Source: Venturia oleaginea (Eukaryota > Ascomycota > Dothideomycetes > Venturiales > Venturiaceae). Taken from it: 64,000 nucleotides of DNA. A program made the position numbers and the translations under genes. Where the stretch lies: positions 1 to 64,000 of the forward strand of contig JABMLP010000003.1 in the NCBI GenBank assembly GCA_013176395.1. The letters run 5' to 3'. The notes under the pieces are model-generated. The model made no database searches, was not told the origin of the DNA, and saw nothing but the letters and a program-made list of their open reading frames with translations. This document shows, piece after piece, positions 50,675 to 61,454 of the stretch (its first letter is position 1; every line of letters begins with the position of its first letter).

Positions 50675-53600
50675 TCAAAGCAACTCAATCATGACCCCCG
50701 CCAACCACTCGACACACTTCTCCACCTTCTCCTCCAAATCATCGAATTCGACATCCTCTCCAAGTATATTCTCCAAGAAACCCCCAAACCGCTTCACCCT
50801 CGTCTCCATCTCATTCCCATTCCAAACCTTACTACTCTTATAATCGTCAGCCCCGTCACCGCCGGGTCTCTCGCGTCGAGTCAACATGCACTTCAACACC
50901 CTCTCCCCACCCTCCTTTAAAAATACCTCCAAGAAATCACCATTAATCGCGTACGAGGTTTTCCTTTTTTCCTCGCCCTCAACCCATTCCGGGTCGATGA
51001 TTATACGTTCGTTGCCCGTACCGAGCCATTTCCCGGCTCGGGCGCAGCGTATATCTTCTTCATTGTCCCATTTGACGAGGTTTTCGAGGAATTTGAGGAG
51101 GAGACGCGTTTTGTCGTCGATGATTGTGAATTGGTAGACTGTTCCGTCGGTACAAGAACCTAAAATATTTGCTTCGAGGACGCCTGAGTCCGTGATGGCG
51201 CGCCATGGGGGACGGATGGGGCGTGATTTGGCGAAATGGGTTACGGATTGCGGAAGCGTTAATTCGAAGAGGGTTTGACTCGCTATTTGATACGTTTGTG
51301 TTTCCGAATGGAGGAGAGCGAAGACGGTGCTGGAGCGGTCGGAGGCGAGGATCATGTTTGGGTTTTCTGAAGTGTTGAGAAGGGCTGAGATTGGTGAGGA
51401 GGAGATACGGGTGGGATGAGGTGATGGGAGTGGCACGTAAAGAGGAAGGTGAGTTAACGCTTCTCGTACGAGACTGTCGCTGGAGAACAAGCGGAGGCTG
51501 TATTGTAGTTGTGTCGGGTCCTTTGCTGATGGCTTGGGCTCAAGCTTGTATGTTTGTATGGAGTCGGCGGCCGTTGTTGCGCGAATGAATGGCGAGCATG
51601 TGGTGAGGTTGATGGCGTGTGACATCAATTTGGCGCTGGCAAGTGTGTTCAGGCGTAGTCCACTGGAATCGTCAGTACTTTTCGATACAGGAGCCTGGAA
51701 TGTTTCTTACCGTCCTGGAAGGTTGGCAAGCTCATAAACAGTGATCATTTTGTCGCCACTCATAACAATCTTGGTATCACAGATCGCCAACGCTCGAATC
51801 GGGAAATCAAAGGCCCTTTCGATCGGCATGTCCACCTCAATGGTCTTATTCTGCTTTCGAGTGGGTCGAAGGAAAAGCAGCCGACCGGTTTGCTTTCCAT
51901 CTTCATGCCTCCGTTTAGTCCCAGCAAGCAGAAAATGGTGATACCCTGAATAGGCTGGCCTTTCCGAGTCTCTCCTATATCTGAATTCCACCATTGTCAG
52001 AGGCTTCTCCCCAGGAAGAAGTTCTATCAATGTGCTCTTGACTATCGGCTGTACTTCTCCGATTCCTGGAGGCATGTCTTCGTTGCCTAATGGCATGAAT
52101 TGCAAAACTCCACGATTTGTGCGCATCCCCAGATAGGGTGCTGTTGGTCCTGGATATGTGGTCGAGAGGACTTTGCGCTCATACTTGACGCTACCAATAA
52201 TTAAAGCATCCAAACGGTGAGAATATAACAGCAATTGTGGAGTACCAGATGGCTCCACCTGCGGACCCAATGACTCGGAAGAGTTGATGTTTCTGTTTAG
52301 AGGAATTCTTCGTGGAACAACGCGTAAGGTGTTGTCCAAGATCGCGATTCGTAACGTGCTGCCATCTATGCAAGCAATGTCCGTCGAGCTGACACCGGAT
52401 TGTTTGAGCTTCTTGATCGCGGAAAGTTTCGGGGGGATCAGGTCTGGGCTCATCATATCTGAAAGGAAGATACTGGAGACGACAGGGTTTTTCGCCGAAG
52501 ACACAAAATCGAGGCGGCATGCATCATGGCCACAAAGGGCAAACGCGCTGGATTCTTCGAGTGGAGATATAGTTACAGGCCCTGCTCCAAGCTTGATGGT
52601 CTTCGTATTTTCCCAGGCAGTGCAATGTTAGCAGAGGTGAATGGGGTGGTCGAGGAGACTCACAAGGAATTCTGCTCACACCATGGCCGCTCATCTCGAA
52701 TTCCACAGTGAATAGATCGCCGCTTCGCAAACCGCATGCGATGAGCTGTCGCTGTTCCCTCATATTGCCAGCCCCAGTGGACACGACAACAATACTTTGA
52801 GCGATAGGTGTCATCTGGGTGCTTCCATGCTGGTCGATCGGAGTTTTACCAGACGGGCGCAAACCAGACGTGAAGTTTATTGAAAACATATGCAGCTTCC
52901 CGTCCCTGAGAGCTGTGACCGCGGATAAGTTACCTTGGTCCTTGAACAGCGCCAGGCATGTTAAATCAGCTTCCAAAGCAAGAGGTGCGCTAACTCTAAC
53001 GACCGCACGAGCACCCAAAGCTGTAGGAAGAACAAACAAGTCCAGATAGAATCGATCTCCATTGCGCACTGCGAGTAGTAGGACTGAACTTTGCTCGTCG
53101 AACTCGGCGGCAACAATTCGCGAGCCTTGAGGAAATTCCGGTATCTCGAGTGGGCTGAGCGGACTCTGCTCGGCCAATGAAGAGACTAAGAGAGCATTTT
53201 CTGTGACCTGAATAACAAAGTTATTTGGCGTGATAGCCGCCAACAGAGTAGCGCTTTCCGGACCCAGATTCAGCTCGCATGTTTCCAATTCATCCTGCGT
53301 ATTCAAACTCCACGCCGTCGTGGTACCCGGATAAGCCAAGAAAAAGTGAAGGTATTCGTTGAATGGGTCTGGAAATGACCATAAGCCATAAGAGCCGGTA
53401 AGACCATCGTGTTGACTCAGATCAACCTCAATGCATATCTTGGCTTCCAGGCCCTTCCGAAGTTCCGAGATGGCCCCGTAGGGTTGTCGACCAGACGTAG
53501 CAAAAATATTGGGGCGCTTTGAGAGCTCTCCTCCGTTGTGTCCAGAAGGCGAGGCGATTTGTAAGTCCATGATGGGCGCCCAATCCGGAAAAGTGCGCTC

Positions 53601-55305
53601 GACTTTCAATCCCATGGCTTCTGCTCTGGACTTGGACTATATTCACAGTCAAAACCGGCTTCTCAATTCTGTACAGCTACACTTACACCACCACCATCCC
53701 CAAACTGGTCCGATGGTTAGCCAAGAGCACCATGAAAAGTTTCAAAGTGCTTACAGAAACTACTTGACCATTGCACATATCTCCAGCCGCAACAAGGAAA
53801 TCTGGGTGCTTGAGGTGAAGCAGGAAACTAGACACAGCCGTGGAGACAGTGCCGTCGAACTGTCCAGCAGCACCTAGCGACCCTGTTCCGTAGTTATCTC
53901 CACGCGTGTAATTCCTGATGATGCCATCTTCTCTGATGAGATATAGAGAATCATTCCCTTTGTTCTTCCACGAAGCAATTCGAGCACATCTGGTCCAACA
54001 AGTGTAAGCCGGTCTGCGAGAGGAACTGGCCCAGTGTTTTGGATCCTGTTCCCACGGCTTCTGGGGGACTTCCATTACATCTGGTTTGCCCCTCAGAATA
54101 TTTCGGCAGATGCTCACATGGCTTCCATGGACCAAGAGAAAGCTCGGGGAGTTGGCCATCGGAATCATCAGATTGCAGTGTTCAGGTTCTGTCTCAGTTG
54201 GTGAACGAAACTCAGAAGACGCAGAGAATTCTGTCTCACTTTTGGGCAAACTAATGCTTTGAACAACCGGACTGATGCCTTCCAAACCTTGAGATTGCGT
54301 CCATCTCCAGCAGCTGAGTTTGCTGACGCCACCGACAATGGCCACGATGATCAAAATGATGAGATGCTCGTTTCCAGGGCCGGGGTGAAGAAAGCTGATA
54401 GCGAGGATGTCGCCGTCTACCTCAAGATGTCGTTCTGACGAAATCGGGTTCCATTGCTGCGGGTTGATTGCGTACTCAGTCTGAAGTTGCCACGTATTTT
54501 TTAGCTGATAGACCAAGATGGTGTTGCTGCTAGCAGATACGACCATAGCACGAGCGAGTGGGTCCACTGAAATTGTCCTTCCTGGAGTTTTCCTCAGACT
54601 TCTGTAAATGGGAAGAGGAAATGACGTCTGGCGGAAGTGGAGACGGTCTGGATGACTGGCGTCGAAGATGAGGAAACGAAGCTCGGCCGATTCCAATGCA
54701 AGGACCAGTACTTGTGGAGGCAATATCGTGGATTTGGCGGAGCTCACAGCGCGTACTGTAGGCGCTGCTATCTTCCCACTCGGCGAGCCCTGTGGAGATT
54801 CCAATTTGATGGCTGGCTCATCAGTAGCTTCAGTCAGTTCCAGTTCTTCTCCAAGAACGGCAGCAGCTCGGATCTGCGAGGGAAAGTTCTTGATGGAAGT
54901 AAGACGGCGAAGTTCACCATGGGGCAAAATTTCTTTGATTCGAACTTCATTTTCTCCAATGAAGAGAAGCTCGTGCTGGTCGGCACTGCGTATTCTTACA
55001 GAGAAGATCCATTTTGTCATGGAAGCTTTAACCAGGGTTCGCGAGAGCAGACCGATTCCAGGAGAGGGTTTCCGGCGGCCACGATGCGGCAGATCTTCAG
55101 CATGGGCATCGTAGGGCATATTCAGGATTTGATCAATGGTGATTCTCCCGGTCCTTGACACGGGCGCTGCGTTCCCGTCAGACATGTTGTCGAGACCCGT
55201 CGAAAGGAGGCTCTGTTGCTTTTCACGGTACAGAAACGAAGAGGGTTGAAGGGAGGTTGTAGGTGAGGCTATAGGTGAGGTTGTAGGTGAGGTTGTAATA
55301 GCCAT
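50675..55305 (-). CDS. Mms1_N/CPSF-A (DDB1-superfamily) protein
   Basis: This is a large WD-like beta-propeller protein of the Mms1/DDB1/CPSF160 superfamily, which acts as a scaffold in ubiquitin ligases (Mms1) or RNA-processing complexes. Four exons are inferred: 55305-53755, 53636-52680, about 52591-51711 and 51662-50675. Introns are GTAAGC...ATAG, GTGAGC...AAG and GTAAGA...CCAG; phases agree and the total gives about 1,458 residues. The N-terminal Mms1_N-like part contains TKWIFSVRIRSADQHELLFIG (about residue 95), and repeated propeller strands follow. The first residues are a TSPTTS-type repeat encoded by a GGTGAGGTTGTA microsatellite; a later Met (MSDGNAAP) is an alternative start. The exact partner complex cannot be told. 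Confidence 0.82.
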
Positions 55306-55842
55306 TCATGGGATTCTGTCACGCGTAGCCTTGCTACACAGAACAGGTCAAGAACGGGAGGAAGCCAGAAACGGGTCGGTCCGGAGCTAAACGACATCTG
55401 CAGGTTGGTTGGTTGGGCAGGTTTCTGGTTCTGATTGGAGATGTCGGTGAGAGTTCCGTCGTCTGATGTGACGGCTGCGTGGTCAGGCACAATGCGTCAG
55501 GTGGACGTCGACGTGAAGGATTGCTGCCCGATGGCAAATGTGAGCAACGAGACAGCCAGCATCTGATTGGATGAGAGCTGCAATCATCGATATGGTGTGT
55601 TACACCTTTGTTGTCACGAGAAGACTGTATTGCACGAATACACCAGGCTATGACTACGGCCATCGCATGTTAATTATCCCGAGTCTTCTCCCTTTTCGAA
55701 TGATAAGTTGCTATTAATAGTCCATTACATGTTATCCCCTTTCACTGAACTATTGCTGCTGTTGTACTTCCAAAGAAAGAACGCTCGCTGAGACACGCTT
55801 ACTCGACCACAAACACAAGCAGACAATGGCCACCAGCATCCC
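55306..55842. promoter_or_regulatory. Divergent promoter region, Mms1-like/TBC
   Basis: This 537-bp region separates the divergent start codons of two intact genes. A pyrimidine-rich tract (CCCGAGTCTTCTCCCTTTTC) lies near 55680. Short ORFs in it have no motif. Confidence 0.5.
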
Positions 55843-57000
55843 ATGGCCGACCAAACTGAACACCAGCAAGCGACGCCTAGGCAAGACTCGCCAGATCAGA
55901 AAAACCATATCAAGCTGAAACCCATACTAAGAGCTTGTGACGACAACGACCTCGCATCCGTCATCCACCTAGCTACCACCAAAGATGGCCTGGTGAACGA
56001 CGACTTGCGCAAGAGAGCATGGCCAGTCCTGTTAGCATCCACATCCCTCGAGTCCAATGCCGACAAGGAGACACCATGGGAGGACCTGCCGAAGCATCGA
56101 GATGAGGATCAGGTCCAGCTTGATGTGGACAGATCCTTCTGCTTCTACCCAGAACACGATTCCGAAAGGCAACTCGACATACGAAAGAGACAGCTCTACA
56201 ATGTCATCGTCGAAGTTCTCCGCCGCCACCCATATCTCAGCTACTTCCAAGGCTTCCACGACATCGTACAAGTCTTTCTCCTCGTTCTGGGCCCTGACCT
56301 TTCAGTCCCAGCCGTCCGACGCCTCTCTGTCCTTCGAATCCGCGACTTCATGCTCCCCAAGATCATTGGCTCCATATCGCAACTCAATCTCATCCCGTCT
56401 ATCATATACGCTGCAGATCCCCTTCTGTACAGACACCTCCCTGAGCACATGTACTTCGCCATCTCCGCCATCATAACCCTGTACGCACACGACATACAAA
56501 AATACAGCGACATTGCACGCCTCTACGACTTCCTGCTAGCACGGGAGGCTGTCATGAGTCTCTACCTCTTCGCTGCAATAGTACTCTCGCGCAAAGATGA
56601 GCTCCTGGGGCTGGATCCAGAGGAAGAGAAGGACATGATTCATTACACACTATCAAAGTTACCACTAGACCTGGATTTGGAGGCATTGATTGAATCGGCT
56701 CAGAGGCTGTTCACGGCACATCCGCCCGAGAAATTGCCCATGATGGTCTGGAGTTACATTTCGAAGAATAGTGTTCTCAAGACTACACGCGATCCCGAAG
56801 CACTCGCGAGGCAGACCTTTGAGGACGGGCACAAATGGCATGAGGCTCAAGCCGAGCAGATCAGGAAGAAGCAGATGCGAGATGACTTGCTCAAGAGTAT
56901 CAGGAAGAGCGTGAAGATGCACAAGCGACCGGCAGTTGTGTTGGGAGCCACTGTGGCAATCGGTATCCTAGCCTGGTGGCTCGCAAAGAAAAAGCCTTGA
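55843..57000 (+). CDS. TBC-domain Rab GAP, ER-anchored (Gyp8/TBC1D20-like)
   Basis: This is a GTPase-activating protein for Rab GTPases (Ypt1/Rab1 in this subfamily) at the ER. The 385-residue protein is a single exon. The TBC domain spans about residues 45-290, with the catalytic arginine finger R97 in QLDVDRS and glutamine finger Q136 in YFQGFHD. A C-terminal membrane segment (VVLGATVAIGILAWWLA, about residues 364-380) followed by KKKP gives a tail anchor with an ER-type lysine signal. The ATG at 55843 is used; an ATG at 55826 is in another frame. It is intact. Confidence 0.9.
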   Translation: MADQTEHQQATPRQDSPDQKNHIKLKPILRACDDNDLASVIHLATTKDGLVNDDLRKRAWPVLLASTSLESNADKETPWEDLPKHRDEDQVQLDVDRSFCFYPEHDSERQLDIRKRQLYNVIVEVLRRHPYLSYFQGFHDIVQVFLLVLGPDLSVPAVRRLSVLRIRDFMLPKIIGSISQLNLIPSIIYAADPLLYRHLPEHMYFAISAIITLYAHDIQKYSDIARLYDFLLAREAVMSLYLFAAIVLSRKDELLGLDPEEEKDMIHYTLSKLPLDLDLEALIESAQRLFTAHPPEKLPMMVWSYISKNSVLKTTRDPEALARQTFEDGHKWHEAQAEQIRKKQMRDDLLKSIRKSVKMHKRPAVVLGATVAIGILAWWLAKKKP

Positions 57001-57640
57001 ATGGGGAATGACATAGAGATTTCCTGATTATGGGGCTCGGTCATGGCAAATAGATTTGGGACTTTTGAAGTGGAGTTTATGGGGTATAGATAGATACACG
57101 GACGGGAGTCATGGTTCCGTTTGGCAAGGGAGATACCACAGATCTTATCTAGACAGATCGTAAAAGCAATCGAATATTTTGTGTTATACGACAGAATTAC
57201 CGCGTATTTCCGGCCTACTAGATCTTCCCCTCACTACTCTTTGTGATTTGGGATTCGGAGTATTATTGCCTCTGCGAAAAAGAAGTGGACACTTGGCGTT
57301 GAAACGAAAGGCCTTTACCCCTGTAAACTTTGAGATTACTATTCCTCCCCTGATTAGAATAGCACGGCCGTTCCTCAGAGCGCGCACGTATGATCACATC
57401 TACGCCTACAAAATTGTCGTAGTGGCTGTGAGAATTTCCATTAAGCATCCACGTCTATTTCGTAGGGGTGATGGGAATCGAAAGAAACCGTGGTTTGGAT
57501 TTTTTCTTCTGGTGGGTTTGAATTGGTTTTCTGATTTCCGATTTTTCTTTCCAAGGCTTGAATAGAGGGAGGTAGTATCCAGCCACGTTGATAGAGTTCT
57601 CAGACTTGGCGACTGGGTTTATTAGGCTTTTGTTTTGGGC
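57001..57640. other. Downstream region of TBC gene
   Basis: The plus ORF 57179-57565 has no motif and poor gene character. The stretch presumably holds the TBC 3' UTR. I see no RNA gene. Confidence 0.45.
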
Positions 57641-57645
57641 TACTG

Positions 57646-59957
57646 TGTTACAGATCACCTCAAGACCGAAGAGCAGGGACAACGGGACTTGCAGAGGATG
57701 GTTGGATAACAAGAAGTTGTTGTTAGGATTGATTGATTGATTGATTGATTTTATCCTACTCGGTTGCAGCCGCTTAATCACGCAGCTATGTCCGGTTAGG
57801 AGGACTTCATCAGACAGCCGACACGTGATAGATTATATAATCCACCGCGCCCCACTTCGCCCCGTTCACTGAAACAAGACCAGCTGTCCCCTCCGTCCTC
57901 CCTCTTTTCCCTTAACCAGTATCTCCAAATGCCCGCTGGCTCTTGTAGATACTGGTTATTCTGCTAGTATATCTGTGCTATGTAGACTCAAGAGGCAATG
58001 CCTCGTGTTTCGCTATCCTTCTACCTACAGTCTCCCTCTAATGCTCAGCTTGTCTATCTGTTTCGCCTTATCCCTCAAGGCCAATGGGTTCCCTAAGTAT
58101 GTTTCTGCTTGTGAAAGTTGCCTTGCACCAGATTCCTATGCGGCGGTGTATTTGGTTGTGTGATGCTGGAGACAATAGTAACCATCGTAGTCGTGATTTC
58201 GCTGCTTGGGTGTGATACTCCGGGTATGCCCGTGGACGAGGCTGTCTGGTAGCTGCCGTATTGTATGGCGCCGATCGTGCTATAGACCTGCCGTCTTATA
58301 GTCGGAGCCTATCTGCTGCTAGTCGCTCTCCCTACTTGCTATATCGCGCTCCTACTCTTGCCAATGCCATAACTGGGACGCAACAGTCTGGGGAGAGGCT
58401 CAAGGCTACGTCTGCTGGCTTGTAGGGAGGGGATTTGCCGCCAATAAGCTCCTTCTATACGTCCTTACTGCTTACTGTGTTGCGCACCTACTCTTGCCAA
58501 TGCCATAACTGGGACGCAACAGTTTGGGGAGAGGCTCAAGGCTCTGGACATCAGCTTGCAGCAGGACGGTTTGCGGAGACGATAGTAGATGAGGTTCTCT
58601 AGCAGCTGCCGTATCGTGTCGCACCGATTGTGTTGTAGACCTGTCGTCTTATAGTCGGAGCCTATCTGCTGCTAGTCGCTCTCCCTGCTTGCTATATCGC
58701 GCACCTACTCTTGCCAATGCCATAACTGGGACGCAACAGTCTGGGGAGAGGCTCAAGGCTACGTCTGCTAGCTTACAGGGAGGGGATTTGCCGCCAATAG
58801 GCTCCTTCTATGCGTCCTTACTACTTACTGTGTCGCGCACCTACTCTTGCCAATGCCATAACTGGGAGGCAACAGTTTGGGGAGAGGCTCAAGGCTCTGG
58901 GCAACAGCTTGTAGCAGGACGGTTTGCCAAGACGTTGGGAGAGGTTGTCTAGTCGTTGCAGTGGTGTGTGGTGCCGATTGTTGCGCACCGGGCGTCTGGT
59001 GTTTGAGTTGTGTTGAAGGTATTGCCGTTCTAGCAGTGACTCGTCGACTCGGAGCGTTGCAGTGTCATCTGGGGTGATGGACTAGCCGGGAGATAGTGAC
59101 TAGATGGTTGCTGTTGTCTTTGGTGGACGCATCGTTCGTGTAGCTTGCTCATGTATTCGTCTGCTTGCTCTGCCGTGGCCGCGACGGCGACTCTAGAGAT
59201 ATCTCATCGACGCTGAGGGACGCGCGATGGCCTCTAGAGGCCGGAGCGGCCACTGGCAGAGGTGTTTTGATGATCCTTAGATGATACTTCTGTAAATTCC
59301 AAAAATTGAGTTCTCGCTGTGTGTGCTGTTTTGTTGTTGTTAGGACTGATGTGGAGTGGAATCCGGTGGGCGCACAAGAGGGGACTGGTGCAACCAGGTC
59401 AGTCCTAAGAGAGAATAGTACGTGCAGGAGTCACGTGATATTCCCACAGTTCCCACAGCACTTGGCATTGCCCACAGTGTGGGAAGTGTGGGAAGAACCA
59501 AGAGGTGTGGGAATACACCTTGGCACCCAGAACCAGAAGGGTATATAGGGAGGACGTTGGACGGACTTTCCTTTCTCTCTTCGTGGTTATCTCATGTTAT
59601 GTTTCTCACATAGGAGCTTCTTCAACCTACTACAGTAACGACCTTTTACTTAGATACAATCAAGCACAAGTCATATGCACACGAAGCAAGCCCACCCCCA
59701 ACCTTCATACTAACCGACAAGCGTTCAGGATTGATCTGAGGATCAAATCGGTTAGACGACAATTGAATTGGGAGATACATCGAACGGCTAGGATCTAGTG
59801 AGCCTCCAAAGAACCTGAGCAAGGGAAGGTACTTAAGGTAAGTACTTCCAGACTGATATTGCCCTTACCCCAAACCCGCGGACCAGAACAAGAGAACACA
59901 GGTGTCAAGAAAGTCTTGACATAATCAACTGTGTTGAGAAACGAGTTCCCCGTAACA
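57646..59957 (+). repeat. 695-bp solo LTR, copy 2 (split by a 1.6 kb element)
   Basis: It begins TGTTACAG and ends CCGTAACA, flanked by a perfect 5-bp duplication TACTG (57641-57645 and 59958-59962). Without the nested element and its 13-bp duplication it is 695 bp, like the copy at 19673. Sequence identity to that copy is very high over the whole length. It is unrelated to the 194-bp Gypsy LTR. The orientation is assigned arbitrarily. Confidence 0.9.
57729..59332 (-). mobile_element. 1.6 kb CAAT-tailed retroelement, copy C (in LTR)
   Basis: This full-length 1,604-bp copy is flanked by the 13-bp repeat GTTGTTGTTAGGA (57716-57728 and 59333-59345). It is nearly identical to copies A and B. It sits at a different site of the LTR than copy B and in the opposite orientation, so the two insertions were independent. 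Confidence 0.9.
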
Positions 59958-60044
59958 TACTGGTTGATTTTACTGAGTTTTCATCTCGTCTTTGTTGGTT
60001 GGGGATGTGGGGTTTTGTGTTGCTGGTTACTGATTATGTATATA

Positions 60045-60149
60045 ACGTACTTAACAAGCAAGTGGGCCACCCAAGCGAGTGGGCCACCTCGATAGCCGTT
60101 CAAGAAGAAGGTAAAATTGATCTCGCTCTTCAGGTTTATACCTCTGGCC
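60045..60149 (+). pseudogene. 5' end of a pogo/Fot element, cut by Gypsy LTR
   Basis: After TA at 60043-60044 a TIR-like start ACGTACTTAACAAGC and the direct repeat AGTGGGCCACCCAAGCG precede an ORF fragment. It reads EEGKIDLALQVYTSG, the psq-type HTH start of Fot/pogo transposases. The Gypsy LTR begins within the next codons. Confidence 0.6.
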
Positions 60150-60343
60150 TGTTATGGGCATGGCCCATGGTTGGTATAGGCTAAGAGCCTAAGCCTGATT
60201 GAGCCTAGTATAGAGAAAGAATCTCATTGAGGTTCTCTGTTTGTAGATACCTTCACTCTTTAACTGAATCTAAACAATCTTTGGCTACGAGTATGCTGCG
60301 TCTTTCCAGCTACCGTCCCGTAATATAGATTCAGTTCTTTACA
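60150..60343 (+). repeat. 5' LTR of the right Gypsy copy
   Basis: This roughly 194-bp sequence starting TGTTATGGGC and ending TTACA matches the left copy's LTR. The precise start is uncertain by a few bases. The other LTR is beyond the window. Confidence 0.75.
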
Positions 60344-60359
60344 AACCTAGGTGTACTTG

Positions 60360-61454
60360 ATGCGTAGCAACAGTACCCTATCGACTCCTACAACCTACAC
60401 CCCTATTACCAACGACGACCCAATCGCGAGCATTACGCAAGGAATCGACAAACTCTCAATGGCTCGAGCAAATTCGCCTGACACCGTACAACAATTGGTG
60501 GCAGCTCTGACCGCAGTCAGTGTTGATGGGAACATCGGTGCAAAAGCTATTGCATGGCCTAAATGGGACGGGAAAAGAGACAACTACACGCTGTTCAGAT
60601 GGCAGATCAAGACAAAAATCACTGTTGAAAATGGGAAGCTTGGAAGCAATCAAGGAATATGCGCGAACATCTTCAACGGGCTTCCGACAGAGAAACAACA
60701 ACGCGTCATCCAATGGCTAAGCAATGGAGAGCAACATGACAACTACGAACCCGAGTCCTTTATCAAGCATATGGACGACAAGTTCTTAGATCATGAAGCG
60801 GAAGCTAAAGCTCTCGACGAGCTGAACAAGATTAGCCAAGGCAGCAGACAACCGTTCGAAGACTTCCGCCAGCAGTTCGAACAACTGACATCGCAAGCTG
60901 GATCCCTAGCGCCGCAAAGAGCCTCAAAGATCACTATCATGAACAACGCGCTCAACTACTCCCTCCAACAGACCTTGAAATCAGTGCGATTGTCCAGGGA
61001 CGACTACGACACTTACGTAAAAGATGTACAGTACTTCGCGACGAAGACAGAGGCTCTATCCCACCAACGCCGCTATCCAAGTACGGATAAGGAGACGCCA
61101 ACGACTCGAGGGAGGCCACAATCACCCCAAACAGTCAGTCGTGACGCAGAAGGCGATGTCGAAATGACTGGCATCAACGCCCTTTCAGCGCAGATCGCAG
61201 CACTGATAGCTCGGGTCGATACACTCGGAAAGGATGCGAAGAAGAACCGACGACCTAGAGCGAAATGGCGATCCCAAACAGAGTTCTTGGCACTTATACA
61301 AGCGGGCAAATGCGGGCGCTGTAAGAAGCCCAAGCACCACCCGAACGTATGCGAATTCCGACCAGCAACACGTCCAAAGACTCAGGTCACTGCGGTAATC
61401 ACACAGCATACCGATGACTCCCTACAGGAAGCCTCATCAGAGTCGGAAAACTAG
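60360..61454 (+). CDS. Gypsy gag (capsid/nucleocapsid)
   Basis: Gag forms the virus-like particle and binds the element RNA. The 364-residue protein starts at the ATG at 60360. The capsid-like region (WDGKRDNYTLFRWQIKTK ... FEDFRQQFEQLTSQAG) covers about residues 65-230. A charged linker and the zinc knuckle CGRCKKPKHHPNVC (CX2CX4HX4C) near residue 323 follow. It ends at TAG 61452-61454, where pol overlaps by 37 bases in the -1 frame. Confidence 0.92.
   Translation: MRSNSTLSTPTTYTPITNDDPIASITQGIDKLSMARANSPDTVQQLVAALTAVSVDGNIGAKAIAWPKWDGKRDNYTLFRWQIKTKITVENGKLGSNQGICANIFNGLPTEKQQRVIQWLSNGEQHDNYEPESFIKHMDDKFLDHEAEAKALDELNKISQGSRQPFEDFRQQFEQLTSQAGSLAPQRASKITIMNNALNYSLQQTLKSVRLSRDDYDTYVKDVQYFATKTEALSHQRRYPSTDKETPTTRGRPQSPQTVSRDAEGDVEMTGINALSAQIAALIARVDTLGKDAKKNRRPRAKWRSQTEFLALIQAGKCGRCKKPKHHPNVCEFRPATRPKTQVTAVITQHTDDSLQEASSESEN

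Noticed and set aside
54637..55158. Plus-strand ORF opposite the Mms1-like gene
   Set aside because: It is the antisense of well-conserved propeller coding sequence and has no independent support.
55240..55300. Functional repeat in the Mms1-like N-terminus
   Set aside because: It is a simple GGTGAGGTTGTA microsatellite encoding Thr/Ser/Pro; probably length-variable and without role.
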